A stretch of DNA of 64,000 nt from Pipra filicauda (Eukaryota; Chordata; Aves; Passeriformes; Pipridae), in assembly GCF_003945595.2 (NCBI RefSeq), contig NW_024104909.1, positions 2,046,001-2,110,000 of the forward strand. The letters run 5' to 3'. The notes under the pieces are model-generated. The model was not told the origin of the DNA, made no database searches, and saw only the letters and a program-made list of their open reading frames with translations. A program made the position numbers and the translations under genes. This document shows positions 63,231 through 64,000 of the stretch, piece by piece. Positions within the stretch are counted from its first letter, which is position 1. Each line of letters begins with the position of its first letter.

Positions 63231-64000
63231 TTTGGTATTTTTAAAATGAATAGTCTTCAGAAGAGAGGAGGCTTAAGAGGATTGTTTTCATGCCTTTGGA
63301 GTAACCAAATCCCTGTGTAGTCATACCTTTATTGTGAGATACAATGCATTTTACCAGAACCCACTTTATGGACTTGTTAACAATCCCATAAACATTCTCA
63401 CACGATGTCTCACACTTAGCAGGTGTGATTTAGTGTGAGGGAAGTTGGAATGCTAATGTATAAATAAATACTATCTACAAAAAAACTATTTAGGTCTTAT
63501 CAGGAGAACTTATTTGGAAGCTGAGGATGAATGTGGGTAAGACAACGAGTTGGTAATGTAAAAGACTGAAAGTACTTTATTTTCCAGACAAGAGCAGCGT
63601 GTGTCTCTCTGTCAGTCTCTGTCCATCTCTCTGCAGTGCTTTCCCAAACATCCTCATCCCCAACATGATGGAAGGGCAGAGAAAAACCACTGAACTAACT
63701 GCCCAGTTCTTTAATGGAGAAGTAACTTAAGAGTTTGGAGTCCTGGGAATTGTTGGGTTGGTGTGTTTTAAGAAGGGCAATAGTTTTGATCCCTGTACTT
63801 TGAGCTGTGCTGAATGAATGTGATTCCCGTGTGGAACAAGAGAAAAACAAATGTTCCCAGGAGCAAAAAAGGGATAGTGTGGGCCTTGTTCATCCAGATC
63901 ACTGCACAACAGGGCTGCTCTGCAGGGAGGATACTTCAGATGAAGAAGAAAATTCCATGAGTTTGTCCTAGCAAGAAAACAAATGATACTTTGCAGTTTG

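Larger units (their letters stand above)
58900..64000. other. Unique non-coding DNA to the right edge
   Basis: Apart from the A/C-rich tract and the 63.0-63.2 kb stretch, no element, exon or RNA gene is recognised. An AT-rich patch lies at 61950-62020. Confidence 0.45.

Noticed and set aside
1..64000. CRISPR arrays, tRNA and rRNA genes, bacterial operons, known microRNA hairpins
   Set aside because: No regularly spaced repeats, no cloverleaf or rRNA words, no ribosome-binding-site and ORF pairs, and none of the common microRNA seeds that I checked by eye.

Overview
The window reads as non-coding DNA from a bird nuclear genome. The best evidence is four CR1 LINE 3' fragments with the sauropsid/avian-type end (roughly 43.5, 44.1, 47.2 and 58.6 kb) and one solo-LTR-like block near 35.3-35.9 kb that resembles avian endogenous retrovirus LTRs. 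The rest is AT-rich, with poly-T runs, short TA and GT microsatellites and no CpG island. Nothing bacterial or plasmid-like is present: no operons, ribosome binding sites, tRNA or rRNA genes, or CRISPR arrays. The species cannot be read from the sequence.

No complete protein-coding gene is visible. Open frames reach only about 60-120 codons, as expected by chance in AT-rich DNA. The one exception, a 214-codon frame on the minus strand at 35.1-35.8 kb, overlaps the GC-richer LTR block. The best single coding candidate is a 48-nt, reading-frame-neutral exon at 24620-24667 (+), with a strong polypyrimidine tract and acceptor, a gtaagt donor and only one open phase. If it is real, much of the window is probably intronic sequence of a plus-strand gene that I cannot name. 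Four weaker splice-bounded open segments (10.57, 12.78 and 57.65 kb on plus; 14.1 kb on minus) are listed at low confidence.

Layout: 0-4 kb is non-coding with poly-T tracts; 4.1-4.2 kb holds a 60-bp-period duplication, followed by a homeodomain-motif-rich stretch at 4.4-4.7 kb. From 5 to 35 kb the DNA is mostly unique AT-rich sequence with microsatellites, a 15-bp minisatellite at 8.9 kb and the 24.6 kb exon candidate. The LTR follows at 35.3 kb, a cluster of perfect palindromes at 36.8-37.3 kb and possible regulatory stretches at 40.7-41.6 kb. Next come a head-to-head CR1 pair at 43.5-44.2 kb and a CR1 with a fossil ORF2 C-terminus at 47.0-47.5 kb. The last part holds possible regulatory stretches at 53.0-53.6, 56.3-56.6 and 63.0-63.2 kb, an old CR1 at 58.3-58.9 kb and a strand-asymmetric A/C-rich tract at 59.3-59.5 kb.

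I found no convincing undescribed system. The items most worth testing are the 24.6 kb exon, the motif-dense stretches as conserved enhancers, and the overlapping hairpins at 37.25 kb.
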